This document shows, piece by piece, positions 61,381-64,000 of a stretch of 64,000 nt of DNA. The notes under the pieces are model-generated. The model searched no databases, was not told the DNA's origin, and was given only the letters and a program-made list of their open reading frames with translations. This stretch comes from Halohasta salina (lineage in GTDB: Archaea; Halobacteriota; Halobacteria; Halobacteriales; Haloferacaceae): positions 372,001 through 436,000 of the forward strand of contig NZ_JAMZIE010000002.1 in the NCBI RefSeq assembly GCF_024178165.1. The letters are read 5' to 3'. The position numbers were made by a program, and so were the translations under genes. Position 1 is the first letter of the stretch, and every line of letters begins with the position of its first letter.

Positions 61381-63351
61381 TCAGTCGTCGGCCGGGGCCG
61401 CGCCGCTGCCGCCTTCGGCCTGCTGTTTGGTCCACGAGAGCTTGCCACCCGCGGCGAGGATGTCGCGCTCGCGTTCGGAGGCGTCGAGTTCGGCGGTGAA
61501 CTCCCACTCGCCGTTGACGCTGACGGTGAACTCATCGTCGCCGGAGCGGACGCCCTCGCCGATGTCGTCGACGATCTCGATGTCGTCGCCCTGATCGATC
61601 TTCGCGTAGGTGTCTTCGTCGATCTGGAGCGGGACGATCCCGAAGTTGAACAGGTTCGCCTTGTGGATGCGGGCGAAGCTCTGGGCGAAGACGGCCTCGA
61701 TACCGAGGTACATCGGACAGAGCGCCGCGTGTTCACGCGAGGAGCCCTGGCCGTAGTTCTCGCCAGCGACCAGCACGCCGCCGGGAGCGGCCTTGGCGCG
61801 CTCGGCGAAGGTGTCGTCGACACGCGAGAGGGTGAACTCCGAGAGCTTCTCGATGTTCGACCGGTACTTCAGGATGTCTGCGGTGGCGGGGATGATGTGG
61901 TCGGTCGTGATGTTGTCGTCCATCTTGAGGATGGTTTCGCCGCCGACCGTGTCACCGAGGGGGTCCTTCAGCGGCACGTCGCCGATGTTCGGCCCTTTGA
62001 TGAGCTCGTCGTCGATCGCCTCGTCGGGCGAGATGAGATCCGCCTTCGAGCCGTCGTACTTCTCGGGCAGCTCGATACCGGGAGCTTCGAGGTCGTGTTC
62101 CTCGGCCAGATCCCGTGGGTCGACGATCTCGCCGGCGATGGCCGCCGCGGTGGCGACTTCCGGCGAACAGAGGTAGACGTTGTCGTCTTCGATCCCCGAG
62201 CGACCCTCGAAGTTGCGGTTGAAGGTACGCAGCGAGACCGAATCCGAGGCGGGCACGTGGCCGATGCCGATACAGGCACCACAGGTCGCCTCCGAGAAGT
62301 TGACACCGGCGGCCATCAGTTCCGCGACGTGGCCCTGTCGGGCGAGGATCTCGGCGGACTGCTTCGAGGCAGGCGCGATGATCATCTCGGTGTGTTTGGC
62401 CACCTCGTTGCCTTTGAGCATCTTCACCGCGGGCAGGATGTCCTCGTAGCTGCCGTTGGTACAGGAGCCGATCATGACCTGCTCGACGCGCTCGCCTTCG
62501 ACCTCGCGGACGGGCACGACGTTGTCGGGCATGCTCGGCGTAGCGATGAGCGGTTCGAGCTCCGAGAGATCGATGGTGATCTCGTCGGCGTACTCGGCGT
62601 CCTCGTCGGGGCCGAGCTCGACGAACTCGTCGGCGCGGCCGACGCGTTCGAGGTAGTCTTTGGTCTGCTCGTCGGTCGGGAAGATCGACGAGGTCGCACC
62701 GAGTTCGGTACCCATGTTGGTGATCGTCGTTCGCTCGGGGACGGTGAGCGACTCGACGCCGGGACCGGTGTACTCGAAGACCTTGCCGACGCCACCCTTC
62801 ACGCTGAGGCGGCGGAGCATCTCGAGGATGACGTCCTTCGCGGAGGCCCAGCCTTCGAGCTCGCCCTCAAGTCGGACGTTGACGACTTCCGGCATCTCGA
62901 CGTAGTAGGCGCCGCCACCCATGGCAACGGCGATATCGAGGCCACCCGCACCGATGGCGAGTTGGCCAAGGCCGCCGGGGGTCGGTGTGTGGCTGTCCGA
63001 ACCGAGCAGCGTCTTGCCGGGGGCGGCGAAGTTCTCCTTGTGGACGTTGTGGCAAATACCGTTGCCGGGTCGGGAGAAGTGCGCGCCGAAGGTGCCAGCG
63101 GCCGAGCGGAGGAAGCGGTGGTCGTCGGTGTTTTTGAAGTCGAACTGATAGGTCTGGTGATCGCAGTACTGCGCGGCCAGCTCGGTCTGGACGTCTTCGA
63201 GGCCCAGCGCCTCGAACTGGAGCCAGACCATCGTGCCGGTGGTGTCCTGCGTCAGCGTCTGGTCGATTTCGATACCGATCTCCTCTCCGGGGGTGAGTTC
63301 CCCTTCGACGAGATGATCGTCGAGGATCTTCTCTGTGAGCGTCTGTCCCAT
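61381..63351 (-). CDS. acn: Aconitate hydratase
   Basis: 656 residues. Interconverts citrate and isocitrate in the TCA cycle with a [4Fe-4S] cluster: cysteines in IGSCTNGSYEDI and SEATCGACIGIGHV. The active-site stretch EHAALCPMYLG follows GQGSSREHAALC. Shorter than bacterial AcnA (about 890), close to the archaeal form. Single gene with an AT-rich upstream region. Confidence 0.95.
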   Translation of the reverse strand: MGQTLTEKILDDHLVEGELTPGEEIGIEIDQTLTQDTTGTMVWLQFEALGLEDVQTELAAQYCDHQTYQFDFKNTDDHRFLRSAAGTFGAHFSRPGNGICHNVHKENFAAPGKTLLGSDSHTPTPGGLGQLAIGAGGLDIAVAMGGGAYYVEMPEVVNVRLEGELEGWASAKDVILEMLRRLSVKGGVGKVFEYTGPGVESLTVPERTTITNMGTELGATSSIFPTDEQTKDYLERVGRADEFVELGPDEDAEYADEITIDLSELEPLIATPSMPDNVVPVREVEGERVEQVMIGSCTNGSYEDILPAVKMLKGNEVAKHTEMIIAPASKQSAEILARQGHVAELMAAGVNFSEATCGACIGIGHVPASDSVSLRTFNRNFEGRSGIEDDNVYLCSPEVATAAAIAGEIVDPRDLAEEHDLEAPGIELPEKYDGSKADLISPDEAIDDELIKGPNIGDVPLKDPLGDTVGGETILKMDDNITTDHIIPATADILKYRSNIEKLSEFTLSRVDDTFAERAKAAPGGVLVAGENYGQGSSREHAALCPMYLGIEAVFAQSFARIHKANLFNFGIVPLQIDEDTYAKIDQGDDIEIVDDIGEGVRSGDDEFTVSVNGEWEFTAELDASERERDILAAGGKLSWTKQQAEGGSGAAPADD

Positions 63352-63531
63352 AACACTCGCCGATGGTCCCTACGCGGGTATAAATCCCGCGTATTTCTCG
63401 ACTGTTAACCGTGTGGAATCGACCGCCGACATCCCCGTCGAGACGGCTCACCACCCCTACGCCATCGATTTTCGAGAATCGAACCAGTCCGATCTCGGTA
63501 CTGTTTAGTCGGTTCCGACGGAGCCTCGGCC

Positions 63532-63996
63532 ATGTTCGAATCAGGCGCGTTCGTCGGTCAGCATCTCACGCCGCTCGACGAGAGCCAACGCCAGCCCAAC
63601 GGCGTCGACCTCACGGCTGCAGTGATCTACGAGCAGACGGGCACTGGGCGGATCGACCGCGACGACAAGACGATCGGCGACCGCGAGGAAATCGGCCCGG
63701 TCGACGGCACCTACCGGCTCGATCCGGGCGCGTACATCGTTCAGTACGGCGAGACCGTCCACATCCCGGAGGATCATATCGGCTTCATCTACCCGCGGTC
63801 GTCGCTGATGCGGAACTCGTGTATGCTCCACACCGCGGTCTGGGATGCGGGCTACGAAGGGAAAGGCGAGGGCCTCCTGGAAGTCCACCACGAGATCGAG
63901 ATCGAACAGGGCGCACGCATCGCCCAGCTCGTCCTCGCCGAGGCCGACCACGAGGGCACCTACGACGGGAGCTATCAGGGCGAACACGTCGACTGA
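63532..63996 (+). CDS. dut: dUTP diphosphatase (dUTPase/dCTP deaminase family)
   Basis: 154 residues. Hydrolyses dUTP to dUMP, keeping uracil out of DNA, a partner function to udg. Motifs GFIYPRSSLMRNSCMLHTAV, WDAGYEGKGEG and EIEQGARIAQLVLAEADH are those of archaeal dUTPases. The start ATG at 63532 is separated from acn by 180 bp of promoter region. The gene is complete within the window. Confidence 0.88.
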   Translation: MFESGAFVGQHLTPLDESQRQPNGVDLTAAVIYEQTGTGRIDRDDKTIGDREEIGPVDGTYRLDPGAYIVQYGETVHIPEDHIGFIYPRSSLMRNSCMLHTAVWDAGYEGKGEGLLEVHHEIEIEQGARIAQLVLAEADHEGTYDGSYQGEHVD

Positions 63997-64000
63997 TACC

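Noticed and set aside
61663-63408. 581-residue open frame opposite aconitase
   Set aside because: Shadow of acn; no recognisable domain.
1-64000. CRISPR array, IS element or replication origin
   Set aside because: No regular 30-40 bp repeat-spacer series, transposase, cdc6/orc gene or long intergenic AT-rich repeat cluster was seen.

Overview
The window is chromosomal DNA of an extremely halophilic archaeon (class Halobacteria). The evidence is high GC, very acidic predicted proteins, AT-rich TATA boxes 24-33 bp upstream of start codons (leaderless transcripts), Tat-dependent lipoprotein and halocyanin signals, and haloarchaea-typical genes: Rpa3/Rpap3, Trm1, a Tfx-family regulator, DacZ, RNase J, LSm-L37e, a halobacterial transducer and gamma-glutamylcysteine ligase. 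I cannot fix the genus. Coding density is high and most genes are housekeeping. I see no IS element, CRISPR array or prophage.

Layout. 1-8 kb: alaS 5' part, an M29 aminopeptidase, divergent lrp-glnA, a PAP2 phosphatase, a BrkB membrane protein, trm1 and a SWIM zinc protein. 8-13.3 kb: CheY, a TRAM protein, a Tfx regulator, rpa3-rpap3 and an RHH regulator. 13.4-20.6 kb: tRNA-His with a duplicated 3' end, a long structured intergenic region, a methyl-accepting transducer, a membrane-anchored HTH regulator, an M50-CBS protease and an SF2 helicase. 20.8-31 kb: a TFS paralogue, a Gfo/Idh oxidoreductase, a REC-PAS ORF running in frame into moaB, a TrmB regulator, a sequon-rich lipoprotein, cold shock protein and three two-component genes, then tRNA-Pro. 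31-37.5 kb: two small proteins, the sdhCDBA operon, Pcm and a zinc-finger protein. 37.6-45 kb: a second M29-type protein, a LamG surface protein, small membrane proteins, CBS protein, family 4 UDG, DUF99 and the dacZ-mscS pair. 45-64 kb: tRNA-Leu(UAG), a mini TFB, coaD, gshA, a divergent Nramp, the box C/D RNP pair nop5-flpA, peroxiredoxin, GGPP synthase-RNase J, lsm-rpl37e-purF, a DUF420 protein, tRNA-Leu(GAG), halocyanin, a J-domain protein, a sensor kinase, aconitase and dut.

How the genes fit together. Aconitase and succinate dehydrogenase serve the TCA cycle, and halocyanin and the DUF420 protein point to aerobic respiration. dacZ and mscS, three bases apart, link c-di-AMP to osmotic release. 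fibrillarin-Nop5, LSm, L37e, Trm1 and RNase J cover RNA maturation and decay. Several REC, PAS and kinase genes, a transducer, and TrmB, Lrp and Tfx regulators form a strong signalling component.

The most unusual signals are: a 102-bp in-frame insert made of four back-to-back perfect hairpins in the N box of a histidine kinase; REC-PAS and MoaB in one open frame with a leaderless promoter inside it; partial tRNA 3'-end copies beside three of four tRNA genes; a 28-bp tandem repeat; a TFS paralogue without its catalytic acidic pair; and a TrmB-like operator over trmB's own promoter.
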